The notes: generated by a model from the sequence alone, not told the origin. A stretch of 45,396 nt of DNA from Faecalibacterium sp. UBA1360 (GCA_002306375.1 DBRU01000101.1:14114-59509); one strand, 5' to 3'. Numbered from the stretch's first letter, positions 15,799-25,056 are shown. Translations and numbers: made by a program.

Positions 15799-17391
15799 TC
15801 ACAGCCCGTTTTTTGGCTGCGAAAGGTCCAGTTTCATCAGGCTTGCCTTGAGGTCGGTCAGGCAGGCATTCTCCACGCAGAAGCTGCGCGCCCCCAAGCG
15901 CATATAATCGGGCATGGCGTCCAGCTGATCCAGCGGGATGCCGCACAGCGTCACGGGTGTGCCCCGCTCGTGGGCGGCGTCCAGCACGCCCCGCACCAGC
16001 CGCTTGACCACCGGCGTGTCGGTCTTGCGGCGTTCTTCCCGCTCGTTCTGGGGCTGCACGTAGATGAAATTGGCCAGATCGTCCAGGTCTATGTACAAAA
16101 AACTGGCGCCGTGGTCAATGATCTCGCCCGCTTCCAGGGCGGAGGCCGGGACCTCGATCATGCAGCCGAAGGGCAGGCTTTCGTCAAAGATCACATCCCG
16201 TTCCCGCAGCTGGCGCTTGCAGCATTCGATGGTATGGCGGTATTCGTCCCACCCCTGTGCGCCGCACACCATGGGGATGACCACGCACAGCGGGCCGTTG
16301 ACCCCCGCGCGCAGCAACGCCCGGACCTGGGTGGCGTACAGCGAGTCCCGGGCGGCCAGGGTCTGCACGGTCTGGACCCAGGGCGCGCCGTCGTCCGCGC
16401 CGGGGTCGCACAGTCGGATGACCACCGGACAGCCGGAGGCATTTTCCAGCAGACGGGTGTATTCGGCGGTCTGGCGGTCCTCGTCAAAATCGTTGATGAT
16501 CATGGACTCGGTGCGCACCAGACCGATGCCGCCGTTGGCCCCGCCCGCCAGAGCGGCGCGGATCTCGTCGGGGGAACTGGAGTTGGCCGATCCCAGGATC
16601 GTGAAGGACGTTCCGTCCCGCGTGCGGCTGGGCTTGGCCAAAAGCGGATCGGGGCGGCGGCGTTCGCGACCCATGTGCGCCAGACGGCGGCGGGTGGATT
16701 CCACCTGTTCGGGGGTGGGTTCCACGATCAGGGCGCCGTTTTCGGCGTCCAGCACCGCCAGGTGCCCGTCGGCCGCCAGGGCTACCCCTTCGCCCAGACG
16801 GCACAGCGCCGGGATGCCCATGCCCCGGGCCATGATGGCCGTGTGGCTGGTGACGCTGTCCCGGTCGGACACAAGGCCCAGGATCTTGCGCCGGTCCAGG
16901 GCGAACAGATCGCTGGGGTAAAACACGTTGGCGGCCAGGATACAGGGGCCTTCCAGCTGCAAAGGACGGCGGGAGCGCCCGTCCAGAATGTCCACCACCC
17001 GGCGGCAGGCGTCGCACACGTCCACGCTGCGCTCGCGGATGTAATCGTCATCGATGTTGCTGATGCGGCCGGCAAAGATGCGCTCGGCCCGCTCCACCGC
17101 GGCGGCGCTGCCCGCGCCGGCGGCAATGTAGTCGCCGATCTCGTTGGTGAAGGATTCGTCCTCCAGCAGGGCCAGCTGAAACATCAGGATGTCGGCGTCC
17201 TTCTGGTCCTGGGCATGCTTTTGCAAAAGCGTCAGCTCGTCCTTGGCCAGTACGATGGCGGCGTCGTACAGAGCGCGCTCGCGGTACGGGTCCTTGACGG
17301 TGCGGTGCAGCCCGACGATACCGCGGTCGATGCGGACCACCGGGCCCACGGTCAGGCCGCCGGCAGCGACCGTACCCTTATAAATACGCAT
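15799..17391 (-). CDS. Divergent PTS enzyme I-like phosphotransferase
   Basis: Enzyme I passes phosphate from PEP to HPr. The 530-residue product follows the EI order: an N-terminal HPr-binding/phosphohistidine part with the active His at residue 183 in TSHTAIMARGMGIPAL, then a C-terminal PEP barrel. RTE, MIEVP and a cysteine in LCGIP are kept. However, GGDK after the conserved IRL is replaced by PGADD, GTNDL by IDLDDL, the DRMNER arginine position by PQNER, and the NPFLGYRAIR segment is missing. It is also about 40 residues shorter than B. subtilis PtsI. No HPr or EII gene is near. It may serve a regulatory PTS or another phosphotransfer; whether it uses PEP is uncertain. AAAGGGG precedes the ATG. 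Confidence 0.8.
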   Translation of the reverse strand: MRIYKGTVAAGGLTVGPVVRIDRGIVGLHRTVKDPYRERALYDAAIVLAKDELTLLQKHAQDQKDADILMFQLALLEDESFTNEIGDYIAAGAGSAAAVERAERIFAGRISNIDDDYIRERSVDVCDACRRVVDILDGRSRRPLQLEGPCILAANVFYPSDLFALDRRKILGLVSDRDSVTSHTAIMARGMGIPALCRLGEGVALAADGHLAVLDAENGALIVEPTPEQVESTRRRLAHMGRERRRPDPLLAKPSRTRDGTSFTILGSANSSSPDEIRAALAGGANGGIGLVRTESMIINDFDEDRQTAEYTRLLENASGCPVVIRLCDPGADDGAPWVQTVQTLAARDSLYATQVRALLRAGVNGPLCVVIPMVCGAQGWDEYRHTIECCKRQLRERDVIFDESLPFGCMIEVPASALEAGEIIDHGASFLYIDLDDLANFIYVQPQNEREERRKTDTPVVKRLVRGVLDAAHERGTPVTLCGIPLDQLDAMPDYMRLGARSFCVENACLTDLKASLMKLDLSQPKNGL

Positions 17392-17481
17392 AGGCTGTCC
17401 CCTTTGCCCGGCCGATGATGAGGTACCGCGCCCGCCGGGCCGGAGCGGCAGGCTGTGTGCGCCTTTGGGGCGCAGGGTCGG

Positions 17482-18663
17482 TCAGCGGAAAGAAAGGGTT
17501 TGCAGCGTGCGGGACACCAGCGCCGCCACGAAATCTTCGGGCGCGGCGGCCGCCATGGCGGTTTCGCCGATGGAGTTGCCTTCCTCGATCCCGAGCAGAA
17601 CGCGGAAACGGTCGGCGGGGTCCCGGTCAAAGCTGCCCAGGAAGGTCAGGGCGAGCATGCGGGGGGTGTAGGGCGCTTCGGGCGGAACGTCGAACACTTC
17701 GGCGGCCAGTTCCAGCGGCGCCACGGCCCCGCGGGTGGGGGCCAGCAAGTTTTTGGAAAACGGCGGCGGGTAATCCCGGCGCTGGCGAGCCATGGTCTCG
17801 GCCAGGGCCAGCGTGGGCGCCCGGGCGATGGCGGCAGACAGCTGCTGCTGATACGCCGCCGCAAAATCGGACACAAACCCGTCGTGGTCGGGCAGCAGCG
17901 CGTAGCCGGTGCCCCCCACCCGCCCGAAGGCGCGCAGCGTGTCCAGATACCCCAGCGAGATGTTGCGCATGGCGCGCACACCGTCAAAGTCGAACACAGG
18001 GCCCAGGTCCCAGTGGCTGCGGATGACGCGGGTGGGCAGGCCCGTGCGGTTGGGTTTGTTGACGCCCACGCCTTCAATGTCCACGGCCACCAGCTCGGTG
18101 GCCCCCATGGCGGCGGCCAGGTCCATGGGCATATTGTCCCGCCAGCCGCCGTCGATGTACTTGACGCCGTCGATGGCCCGGGGGCGCAGCGCCGGGAAGC
18201 AGGCGCTGGAGGCCAGCATATATTCCTTGAGCCGGCCCCGGGGGATCTGTTCCAGGGTCTTCCAGACACTTTTCAGCGTGTTCATCTCGGTCATGACCAG
18301 GCCGTACCGCACGGGCGAGGCCCGCATGGCGTCCTCGTCCAGGTAACGGTCGATGACCTCGCCCAAGGGCTGCAGATTCAGCCCGCCGCTGCGCAGCGTA
18401 TCCATGAGAAAGTCCTGGAGTTCCTCGGCCGTTTTGACCTGGGGCACTTCCAGCACGCCGTGGATGTCCAGCCCGCGCCAAAGTTCCACCGCTTCATCCA
18501 CCTTGTTCATCACAAACAAAGCGGCGTTCAAACAGCCCACGCTGGTGCCGGTGATGACGCCGGGCTGCCAGCCCAGCTCCTGCAGGGCCTGGTAGGCGCC
18601 GACCTGGTAGCTGCCCTTGGCGCCGCCGCCGGCCAGCACAAGCCCTCTGCACGGTTTGTCCAT
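17482..18663 (-). CDS. Patatin-like phospholipase family protein
   Basis: Patatin-like serine hydrolases deacylate lipids. The 393-residue product has the oxyanion-hole motif GLVLAGGGAKGSYQVGAYQAL at its start. The nucleophile elbow GTSVG (Ser in G-x-S-x-G) follows near residue 43, and then the Asp of the dyad in YIDGGWRDNMPM, in the correct order and spacing. A roughly 150-residue C-terminal extension is not recognised. No signal peptide is seen, so it is probably cytoplasmic. The ATG at 18663 follows GGGGGTGGGA. A promoter lies at 18691-18718, and the EI-like gene 90 nt downstream may be co-transcribed. Confidence 0.88.
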   Translation of the reverse strand: MDKPCRGLVLAGGGAKGSYQVGAYQALQELGWQPGVITGTSVGCLNAALFVMNKVDEAVELWRGLDIHGVLEVPQVKTAEELQDFLMDTLRSGGLNLQPLGEVIDRYLDEDAMRASPVRYGLVMTEMNTLKSVWKTLEQIPRGRLKEYMLASSACFPALRPRAIDGVKYIDGGWRDNMPMDLAAAMGATELVAVDIEGVGVNKPNRTGLPTRVIRSHWDLGPVFDFDGVRAMRNISLGYLDTLRAFGRVGGTGYALLPDHDGFVSDFAAAYQQQLSAAIARAPTLALAETMARQRRDYPPPFSKNLLAPTRGAVAPLELAAEVFDVPPEAPYTPRMLALTFLGSFDRDPADRFRVLLGIEEGNSIGETAMAAAAPEDFVAALVSRTLQTLSFR

Positions 18664-18690
18664 ACGATCCCACCCCCGGCGGTATGATTT

Positions 18691-18718
18691 AATATACATT
18701 ATAGAACGCCTCTGTCAA
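18691..18718 (-). promoter_or_regulatory. Promoter of the patatin-like gene
   Basis: TTGACA (18713-18718), 16 bases and TATATT (18691-18696), preceded by TG, lie on the minus strand 28 nt before the start. A TATAAT at 18699-18704 overlaps, so the exact -10 is uncertain. Confidence 0.6.
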
Positions 18719-18787
18719 AAATACCATCGCTTTGCGCCGGATTTTACGATTATGTAACAGGTTGTTCTTGTATGTGTCACACAACCC

Positions 18788-18816
18788 TTGCATCCGGCGC
18801 GCGGGGCGTGTAAGAT
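18788..18816 (+). promoter_or_regulatory. Promoter of the sugar nucleotidyltransferase gene
   Basis: TTGCAT (18788-18793), a 17-base spacer and TAAGAT (18811-18816) lie 54 nt before the start codon, divergent from the patatin promoter. Confidence 0.6.
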
Positions 18817-18869
18817 AGAGACACAACGATACCACACACGCGGCCCGACCGCGGAGAGGAGCCGATACA

Positions 18870-19805
18870 ATGAACAAGCAGCAACCGATCCTGGCCGTGA
18901 TGGCCGCCGGCATGGGCAGCCGTTACGGCGGGCTCAAGCAGATCGACCCGGTGGGGCCCGCCGGCGAGGCGATCCTGGATTACAGCCTGTATGACGCGCG
19001 CCGCGCCGGGTTCAAGACCGTGGTGTTCATCATCAAGCCGGAGATCGACGAGGCCTTCCGCGCCAGCGTGGGCGCCCGGGCCGAAAAAGCCGGCCTGGAG
19101 GTGCGCTACGCCTACCAGACCCTGGACAAACTGCCCGAAGGCTTCGCCGTGCCCGAAAGCCGCGTCAAACCCTTTGGCACCGCCCACGCCGTTTTGTGCG
19201 CCGCCGACGTGCTGGACGCGCCCTTTGCAGTCATCAACGCCGACGACTACTACGGCCCCCAGGGGTTTGCTTTGATCTACGAGCATCTGGCCAAGGCCGA
19301 GACTGTCCCCGGCGGCAAGGCGCCCTGGGCCATGGTGGGCTTTTTGCTGGGCAACACGGTCAGCGAAAACGGGTCGGTGTCCCGCGGGGTGTGCGACCTG
19401 GACGAGGCCGGGCGCCTGGTCAGCGTGACCGAGCGCACCCGCATCGAGGTGCAGGGCCGGGCCATCCGCTACACCGAGGACGACGGCGCCGCCTGGGTGG
19501 AGCTGGACCCCGAATCGGTGGTATCCATGAACCTGTGGGGCTTTACCCCCGATTTTCTGGAACGGGCCCGGGAAGGCTTTGCCGACTTTTTGCGCCAGAA
19601 CCTGCCCGCCAACCCCCTCAAGTGCGAATACTATCTGCCCAGCGTCGTCACCGCCGCCCTGGAGGCCGGCACCGCCGAGGTGCGGGTGCTGACCAGCGCC
19701 GACAAGTGGCACGGCATCACCTACCGGGAGGACAAGCCCGCCCTGGTGGCCGCCCTGCGCCGGATGAGCGAGGAGGGCCTGTACCCGAAGGATCATCTGT
19801 TCTGA
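18870..19805 (+). CDS. Sugar-phosphate nucleotidyltransferase
   Basis: The 311-residue product has the nucleotidyltransferase signature LAVMAAGMGSRYGGLKQID at residues 8-26, which binds the NTP phosphates. It also has FGTAHAVLCAADVL, the metal-binding VINADDYYGPQGF, and SVVSMNLWGFTPDFLE later in the chain, as in glucose-1-phosphate-type transferases. GGAGAGGAG precedes the ATG. It is a single-gene unit, divergent from the patatin gene. The exact sugar and nucleotide cannot be read from sequence. It could supply activated sugar for envelope polysaccharide, but nothing local proves that. Confidence 0.88.
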   Translation: MNKQQPILAVMAAGMGSRYGGLKQIDPVGPAGEAILDYSLYDARRAGFKTVVFIIKPEIDEAFRASVGARAEKAGLEVRYAYQTLDKLPEGFAVPESRVKPFGTAHAVLCAADVLDAPFAVINADDYYGPQGFALIYEHLAKAETVPGGKAPWAMVGFLLGNTVSENGSVSRGVCDLDEAGRLVSVTERTRIEVQGRAIRYTEDDGAAWVELDPESVVSMNLWGFTPDFLERAREGFADFLRQNLPANPLKCEYYLPSVVTAALEAGTAEVRVLTSADKWHGITYREDKPALVAALRRMSEEGLYPKDHLF

Positions 19806-19843
19806 GGATACGGGCGACGCGCCGCCGCGAAAAACCAAAAAGC

Positions 19844-19894
19844 AAAAAAAACGCCGCCCCGGCGTGGACGAAAAGTCCATTCCGGGGCGGCGTT
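19844..19894 (-). terminator. Intrinsic terminator of the rnf operon
   Basis: A 13-bp stem (19850-19862 with 19882-19894) has an inner TGGAC/GTCCA pairing and is followed on the minus strand by eight Ts (19844-19851, partly in the stem). It sits 28 nt after the rnfB stop. Confidence 0.88.
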
Positions 19895-19922
19895 CTGTTC
19901 ATGGTGGGGCGGATGTCCGGGA

Positions 19923-20759
19923 TCAGCGGACCTCGAACTCCGGCACGGGGGCGTCCACGGCGGTGGGCTTGCCCTCGATCCACTGGATGGCCTTCTTGGG
20001 GCACTTGGCCACGCAGGTGCCGCAGCCGTTGCACTTGGTGTAGTCGATGACGGCCACATTGTCCTTGAGGTAAATGGCCTGCTGGGGGCAGTTCTTGACG
20101 CACAGCCCGCAGGCGATGCAGCCCACCTTGCAGATCTTGTTGACGGCCGCGCCGCGGTCGGTGTTGGAGCACTTGACGGCCGGCTGGGGGGCGATAGGCT
20201 TCATCTGGATGACGTGGCGCGGGCAGACCTGGGCGCAGGCCGTGCAGCCCGTGCACTTGTCGCGGGTGACCACAGCCACCCCCTTGACCACATGGATGGC
20301 GTCGAACACGCAGGCACGGGTGCAGTCGCCCAGGCCCAGGCAGCCGAAGGAGCAGGCGCTGGGGCCGCCGGCCACAGCCGCCGCGGCGGCGCAGGTCTGG
20401 ATGCCCTGATAGTCAAAGCGCTTGCCGCAGTTTTCGCCGCCGGCGCAGGCGACCACCGCCCGCAGGCTGGGACGGTCGCTGGTCTCGGTGCCCATGATCG
20501 TGTTGATGGCGTCGGCCGCCTTGTCGCCGCCGGGGGCGCACTTAAAGGTGGGCGCGCCGTCCATCACGATGGCCTTGGCGTAGTCGGCACAGCCGGCATA
20601 GCCGCAGCCGCCGCAGTTGGCGCCGGCCAGGCAGTCGGTGATTTGGGCGATGCGCGGGTCCTCGTACACGGCCATGAACTTGGAGGCAAGCACCAGAACG
20701 ATGCTGCCCGCCAGGCCCAGCAGCGCCAGGACCGCGATGGCCAGAATGATCGGATTCAT
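19923..20759 (-). CDS. rnfB: Rnf complex subunit B (iron-sulfur protein)
   Basis: RnfB accepts electrons from reduced ferredoxin at the cytoplasmic face of the Rnf complex. The 278-residue product has one N-terminal membrane helix and the RnfB cluster motif ANCGGCGYAGCADYA with a fourth Cys downstream. A cysteine-rich middle follows, and then three ferredoxin CxxCxxCxxxCP motifs (CTGCTACAQVCP, CIACGLCVKNCP, CNGCGTCVAKCP). It is the last gene of rnfCDGEAB, 18 nt after rnfA, and is followed by the terminator. Confidence 0.97.
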   Translation of the reverse strand: MNPIILAIAVLALLGLAGSIVLVLASKFMAVYEDPRIAQITDCLAGANCGGCGYAGCADYAKAIVMDGAPTFKCAPGGDKAADAINTIMGTETSDRPSLRAVVACAGGENCGKRFDYQGIQTCAAAAAVAGGPSACSFGCLGLGDCTRACVFDAIHVVKGVAVVTRDKCTGCTACAQVCPRHVIQMKPIAPQPAVKCSNTDRGAAVNKICKVGCIACGLCVKNCPQQAIYLKDNVAVIDYTKCNGCGTCVAKCPKKAIQWIEGKPTAVDAPVPEFEVR

Positions 20760-20777
20760 AGCGATTCGTCCCCTCCC

Positions 20778-21416
20778 TTACATCAGTGCGGCGATGATGT
20801 TTTCGACCAGACCGCCAAAGCCCATGAAGCTCATGGAGGTGATGGCCGCCGACACCAGCGTGATGGGCAGGCCCTTGAAACTTTCAGGCGGTTCGGCGGC
20901 TTCCACGCGCTGGCGCACGCCGCAGAACAAGAGCATCGCCACCAGGAAGCCCACGCCCGCGCCCACGGCGCAGACCAACGCTTGGGCAAAGGCCATGCCG
21001 AAGCCGCGCTCGGTCACCACGGAGGAATAGTCCTGCACGGCCAGGATCGTGACGCCCAGCACGCAGCAGTTGGTGGTGATCAGGGGCAGGTACACGCCCA
21101 GAGCCGTGTACAGCGCGGGCACGTACTTTTTGAGGGTGATCTCGATGAGCTGGACCAGGACCGCGATGACCAGAATGAAGATGACGGTCTGCATATAGCC
21201 CAGATCATAGGCGTCCAGCAGGAAGATTTGCAGCGGGAAGGTGACGGCGGTGGCAATGACCATGACGAAGATGACGGCCAGGCCCATGCCCACTGAGGAA
21301 TCCAGCTTTTTGGACACGCCCAGGAAGGGGCAGATGCCAAGGAACTGGACCAGAACATAGTTGTTGACCAGGATCAGATTGAAGAAGATGGTCGCAAACA
21401 CAGCCAGATCGCTCAT
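20778..21416 (-). CDS. rnfA: Rnf complex subunit A
   Basis: RnfA is a six-helix membrane subunit related to NqrE that, with RnfE, holds a [2Fe-2S] cluster inside the membrane. The 212-residue product has Cys29 in FLGICPFLGVSKK and Cys117 in ITTNCCVLGVTILA, the two ligand positions. It ends with the LPITLVSAAITSMSFMGFGG helix typical of RnfA. The ATG overlaps the rnfE stop by four bases. Confidence 0.96.
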   Translation of the reverse strand: MSDLAVFATIFFNLILVNNYVLVQFLGICPFLGVSKKLDSSVGMGLAVIFVMVIATAVTFPLQIFLLDAYDLGYMQTVIFILVIAVLVQLIEITLKKYVPALYTALGVYLPLITTNCCVLGVTILAVQDYSSVVTERGFGMAFAQALVCAVGAGVGFLVAMLLFCGVRQRVEAAEPPESFKGLPITLVSAAITSMSFMGFGGLVENIIAALM

Positions 21417-22096
21417 GCCTGGTCACCCCCTTCCTTCGCGGCGTCGATGGTCTCCATCATCATGTCGCCGCAGCTCTTGCGCTCGATGGGACGGTTGAGC
21501 TTTTTCTCGATAAAGACGCACAGCGCCATCAGGCAGCCGAACACAAAGAAGCCGCCGGGGGCCTGGTTCATCAGGCTCATGCGCTCGACGTTTTCGGGGA
21601 TGATCGTAATGCCCATCCAGGAGCCGTTGCCGATGATCTCACGCACCGAGGACATGAGCAGCATGGTGATGATGTAGCCAACGCCCATGCCCACGCCGTC
21701 CACAGCGGATTCGATGACCGTGTGCTTGCAGGCGAACATTTCGGCGCGGCCCAGAATGATGCAGTTGACCACGATCAGGGCCAGGAACACGCCCAGCGTG
21801 TTGTACAGATCCTGGGCGTAGGCTTCCAGCACCATCTGCACGACGGTGACGAAGGCCGCGATGATGACGATGTAGCACGGCAGGTGCACCTTGGCCGGGA
21901 TGGCTTTGCGCAGCGCCGAAATGACGATGTTGGAGCACACCAGCACGAAGGTCATGGCAAGGCCCATGCCCAGCGCGCCCGAGACCGTGGTGGTGACGGC
22001 CAGCACCGAGCAGCAGCCCAGCACCAGGCGAAGGACCGGGTTTTCCCGGATGATGCCGGCGGTAAAGATCTTCCACAGGCTTTGCTTTTCACCCAT
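21413..22096 (-). CDS. rnfE: Rnf complex subunit E
   Basis: RnfE is the NqrD-like membrane subunit pairing with RnfA. The 227-residue product has ENPVLRLVLGCCSVLAVTTT with the ligand Cys at 28/29 and LIVVNCIILGRAEMFA with Cys112, the second ligand. It ends in a hydrophilic tail (KKLNRPIERKSCGDMMM). The ATG follows the rnfG stop directly, with AGGGGGTGG inside rnfG as ribosome site. Confidence 0.96.
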   Translation of the reverse strand: MGEKQSLWKIFTAGIIRENPVLRLVLGCCSVLAVTTTVSGALGMGLAMTFVLVCSNIVISALRKAIPAKVHLPCYIVIIAAFVTVVQMVLEAYAQDLYNTLGVFLALIVVNCIILGRAEMFACKHTVIESAVDGVGMGVGYIITMLLMSSVREIIGNGSWMGITIIPENVERMSLMNQAPGGFFVFGCLMALCVFIEKKLNRPIERKSCGDMMMETIDAAKEGGDQA

Positions 22097-22681
22097 TCAG
22101 GCCACCCCCTTGATCTCGTTGTTGTAGCAGTCGATGGCGCTGTTGAGCGCCGAGATCACCGCATTGGAGGACACCGTCGCGCCCGCGATGGTGTCCACGG
22201 GCTCGCCCGCCGACACCGGCGAAGCGGCGTCCCAGCCCAGGAACCCGGACCAGAAGCTCTCATCCTGGGTCTTGGAGCCGATGCCGGTGGTCTGGGTGGA
22301 GGCGTCCACGCTCATGGCGGCGATCTTGCCGTCGGCGTCAAAGGACACATACACGGTCACGGCCTTGCCGCTGTACCCGGCCCCCGTGGCCTTGACGGCG
22401 GCCTGGCCGTCGGCAGTCTTGACGGCGCCTTCCACATTGGCGGTGGTCAGCCCTTCCAGGGTGGTCAGCTGGGAAGCGTCGGTCACGCCGGGCAGAACGC
22501 TCATGTAGGCGGCCTGGGTGGCGGCTTCCTGGTTGGCCTGGATGATGGGTTTGGTCACGTCGTTGAGCGCCGCGAGCGCCGCGCTGCACACCACGCAGAT
22601 GATCACCAGGATGATGACCGGGTAGATCATGCTCTGAAAGGCCGATTCCTGCTCGGGGGCCTTCACGTTCTTGTCAGCCAT
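22097..22681 (-). CDS. rnfG: Rnf complex subunit G (covalent FMN)
   Basis: RnfG is an extracytoplasmic flavoprotein anchored by one N-terminal helix (residues about 16-38). The 194-residue product carries DTIAGATVSSNAVISAL near the C terminus. This is the (S/A)GATxSS motif whose threonine takes covalent FMN through a phosphoester bond. The body (VKATGAGYSGKAVTVYVSFD) is an FMN_bind domain. The start overlaps the rnfD stop by one base (TGATG). Confidence 0.96.
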   Translation of the reverse strand: MADKNVKAPEQESAFQSMIYPVIILVIICVVCSAALAALNDVTKPIIQANQEAATQAAYMSVLPGVTDASQLTTLEGLTTANVEGAVKTADGQAAVKATGAGYSGKAVTVYVSFDADGKIAAMSVDASTQTTGIGSKTQDESFWSGFLGWDAASPVSAGEPVDTIAGATVSSNAVISALNSAIDCYNNEIKGVA

Positions 22682-23649
22682 CAGGCGTCGCCCCCTTCCT
22701 TTTTGGCTTTCTTGGGTTTGGTGTAGCCCAGCGGCACCTGACGGCCCCAGGCGTTGAACCAGGGCACCATCAGGTTGCCCAGCAGGATCGCAAAGCTCAT
22801 ACCTTCGTTCATGCTGCCGAAATAGCGGATGGCGAAGGTCACAAGGCCGATGAAGATGCCGTAGAACAGCTTGCCCCTGGTCGTGAAGGGGCTGGTCACA
22901 TAGTCGGTGGCCATGAACACGGCGCCGAACACAAGGCCGCCGGACAAAAGCCCGGCCAGGCTGGCGTGCAGATCGCCGGTGGTCAGCCAGGACAGAACGA
23001 ACACAGTGCCCAGGATGCTGCCCGGGATCGCAAAGCCGATGGTGCCGGTGGCCAGCAGGTACGCAAGCCCCAGCAGGCAGGCCAGGATGCAGGTCTCGCC
23101 CAGCATACCGCCGTGCAGGCCCAAAAACAGGTCCAGCAGGCTGACGATGGACTTATCCACGCTGGCGGCCAGCGGCGTGGCCGAAGCCAGGGCGTCCACG
23201 GCCATGTCGGGGAAGACATAGTTGGTCATACTGGCGGTGAAGCCCAAAAACAGCACGATGCGGCCCACCAGCGCCGGGTTGGCAAAGTTGAAGCCGATGC
23301 CACCGAACAGCTGCTTGACCACCACGATGGCCACAAAAGCGCCCACCACGGCGATCCACAGCGGAATGCCCACCGGCATGTTGAGGGCCAGGATGATGCC
23401 CGTCACGCAGGCGGACAGGTCCCCCACCGGGTTGGGCTTTTTGAGAAGCAGGCAGTACAGATACTCAAAGGCGGCGCAGGCCAGGGTGGTCACGGCCACC
23501 ACCAGCAGCGCCCGATACCCGAAGATCAGCGCCGAGGCGACGATGCACGGGATCAGCGAGATGATGACGTTGCCCATGAGCCCGCGGGTGGAAGAATTGT
23601 CGCGGATGTGGGGCGACGCCGTCACAAACAGCATTTGATCCATTGTCAT
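22681..23649 (-). CDS. rnfD: Rnf complex subunit D
   Basis: RnfD is the NqrB-like polytopic membrane subunit bearing covalent FMN and involved in ion translocation. The 322-residue product begins MDQMLFVTASPHIRDNSST, the usual RnfD start. It has VFPDMAVDALASATPLAASV, equivalent to the SGAT flavinylation site, and many hydrophobic helices. It ends in a basic tail (YTKPKKAKKEGG). The start overlaps the rnfC stop by four bases. Confidence 0.96.
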   Translation of the reverse strand: MTMDQMLFVTASPHIRDNSSTRGLMGNVIISLIPCIVASALIFGYRALLVVAVTTLACAAFEYLYCLLLKKPNPVGDLSACVTGIILALNMPVGIPLWIAVVGAFVAIVVVKQLFGGIGFNFANPALVGRIVLFLGFTASMTNYVFPDMAVDALASATPLAASVDKSIVSLLDLFLGLHGGMLGETCILACLLGLAYLLATGTIGFAIPGSILGTVFVLSWLTTGDLHASLAGLLSGGLVFGAVFMATDYVTSPFTTRGKLFYGIFIGLVTFAIRYFGSMNEGMSFAILLGNLMVPWFNAWGRQVPLGYTKPKKAKKEGGDA

Positions 23650-24980
23650 TTACCCCCCTTGCGCTGTTCGTTTAAGTACCACGCTTTGGCCAGGGCCATG
23701 GTTTGGGACACGGGGCGCTTGGCCGGGCAGGCATAGGTGCAGCTGCCGCAGGCCACGCACAGGTCCACAGACTGCTTTTTCAGCGCGGCAAAGTCCTTTT
23801 GATTGAACGCCCCCGCGATGACCACGGGCTCAAGGCCCATGGGGCAGGCGGTGATGCAGCGCCCGCAGCGGATGCAGGGCTGGGGCGCGGGCAGCACGGC
23901 GGCCTTGCGGCTGAACAGCAGCAGGCCGTTGTTCTGCTTGAGCACCGGGAAGTCGGCGCTGGGCGACGCGCCGCCCATCATGGGGCCGCCGAAGATGATC
24001 TTGCCCAGTTCCACGTCCGGCTTGATGCCGCCGCAGGCTTCGATCACGTCGCGGTACAGGGTGCCGATGGGCACCTCCACATTCTGGGGCCGGGCGATGG
24101 CGTCGCCGTCCACGGTCACGCGCTTGGTGACGAGAGGGATGCCCGTCTTGAGGAACTTGCCCAGGGTGGACACCGAGGTCACGTTCATGACGATGCAGCC
24201 GCAGTCGGCGGGCAGGCCCGGCTTGCCGGAGGGCCCGATCTGGGGCACTTCGCGCCCGGTGCAGGTCTCCACCAGCGTTTTTTCCGCGCCTTGGGGGTAG
24301 CGCATGGGCAGCGGCTTGACGGACACGCCCTTCATGCCCCGGGTCAGCGAACACATCAGGTCGATGCAGGCGGGCTTGTTGCGCTCGATGCCGATGATGC
24401 AGTGCGGGATCTCGCAGTATTTCATCACCGCTTCGATGCCGGACAGGATCGTGTCGCTGCATTCCAGCATCTCCCGCGCGTCGGTGGTCAGGTAGGGCTC
24501 GCACTCGGCCGCGTTGATGAGCAGCGTGTCTACCTTGGCCATGAGCTTGACATGGGTCGGGAAGCCGGCGCCGCCCACGCCCACCAGCCCGCAGGCCTGT
24601 ACGGCAGCCAGCAGGGACTCTTTGTCGGTGACAGTGGGCGGGGTGCAGGCGGCATCCACCGTCTGGTTGCCGTCGCACTGGATGGCCACGGCCTTGCACA
24701 CCGCGCCGTTGACCATGCGCATGGGCGCCACGTCCACGACGGTGCCCGATACGCTGGAGTGGATGTTGGCACTGACAAAGCCCCCCGCTTTGCCGATCAG
24801 GGTGCCGACACAGACCTGGTCGCCCTTTTTGACGACGGGTTCCGCCGGCGCGCCGATGTGCATCGACATGGGAATGACGACGTTTTTCGGGACGGGCATC
24901 TTGACGGTGGCCATCTCGGTAGTCGCTTTCTCATGCGGGACACTGGCGCCCTTGGCGGAGCGCTTCAGGATTTTGAGCAT
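23646..24980 (-). CDS. rnfC: Rnf complex subunit C (NADH-binding iron-sulfur protein)
   Basis: RnfC is the peripheral subunit that reduces NAD. The 444-residue product has an N-terminal lipoyl-like barrel (MPVPKNVVIPMSMHIGAPA, VSANIHSSVSGTV). The flavin/NADH loop VGVGGAGFPTHVK and INAAECEPYLTTD follow, then two ferredoxin motifs near the end (CIRCGRCITACPMGLEP and CVACGSCTYACP). The ATG at 24980 follows GGGGGAAACAGGAT and is preferred to in-frame starts further upstream, which would cross the promoter. First gene of rnfCDGEAB. Confidence 0.97.
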   Translation of the reverse strand: MLKILKRSAKGASVPHEKATTEMATVKMPVPKNVVIPMSMHIGAPAEPVVKKGDQVCVGTLIGKAGGFVSANIHSSVSGTVVDVAPMRMVNGAVCKAVAIQCDGNQTVDAACTPPTVTDKESLLAAVQACGLVGVGGAGFPTHVKLMAKVDTLLINAAECEPYLTTDAREMLECSDTILSGIEAVMKYCEIPHCIIGIERNKPACIDLMCSLTRGMKGVSVKPLPMRYPQGAEKTLVETCTGREVPQIGPSGKPGLPADCGCIVMNVTSVSTLGKFLKTGIPLVTKRVTVDGDAIARPQNVEVPIGTLYRDVIEACGGIKPDVELGKIIFGGPMMGGASPSADFPVLKQNNGLLLFSRKAAVLPAPQPCIRCGRCITACPMGLEPVVIAGAFNQKDFAALKKQSVDLCVACGSCTYACPAKRPVSQTMALAKAWYLNEQRKGGK

Positions 24981-25056
24981 ATCCTGTTTCCCCCATTTCT
25001 TGTTGGACCGGCCTCGCGCAGATCCTGCGCGGGAACGGCAAAATAGTACATTGTTT

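Noticed and set aside
22681..24980. The canonical rnf operon as a degraded set
   Set aside because: All six subunits are full length with intact cofactor motifs and the normal clostridial order.
24981..25056. Riboswitch in the rnfC leader
   Set aside because: The leader is about 70 nt and I could not match it to FMN or other known riboswitch cores.
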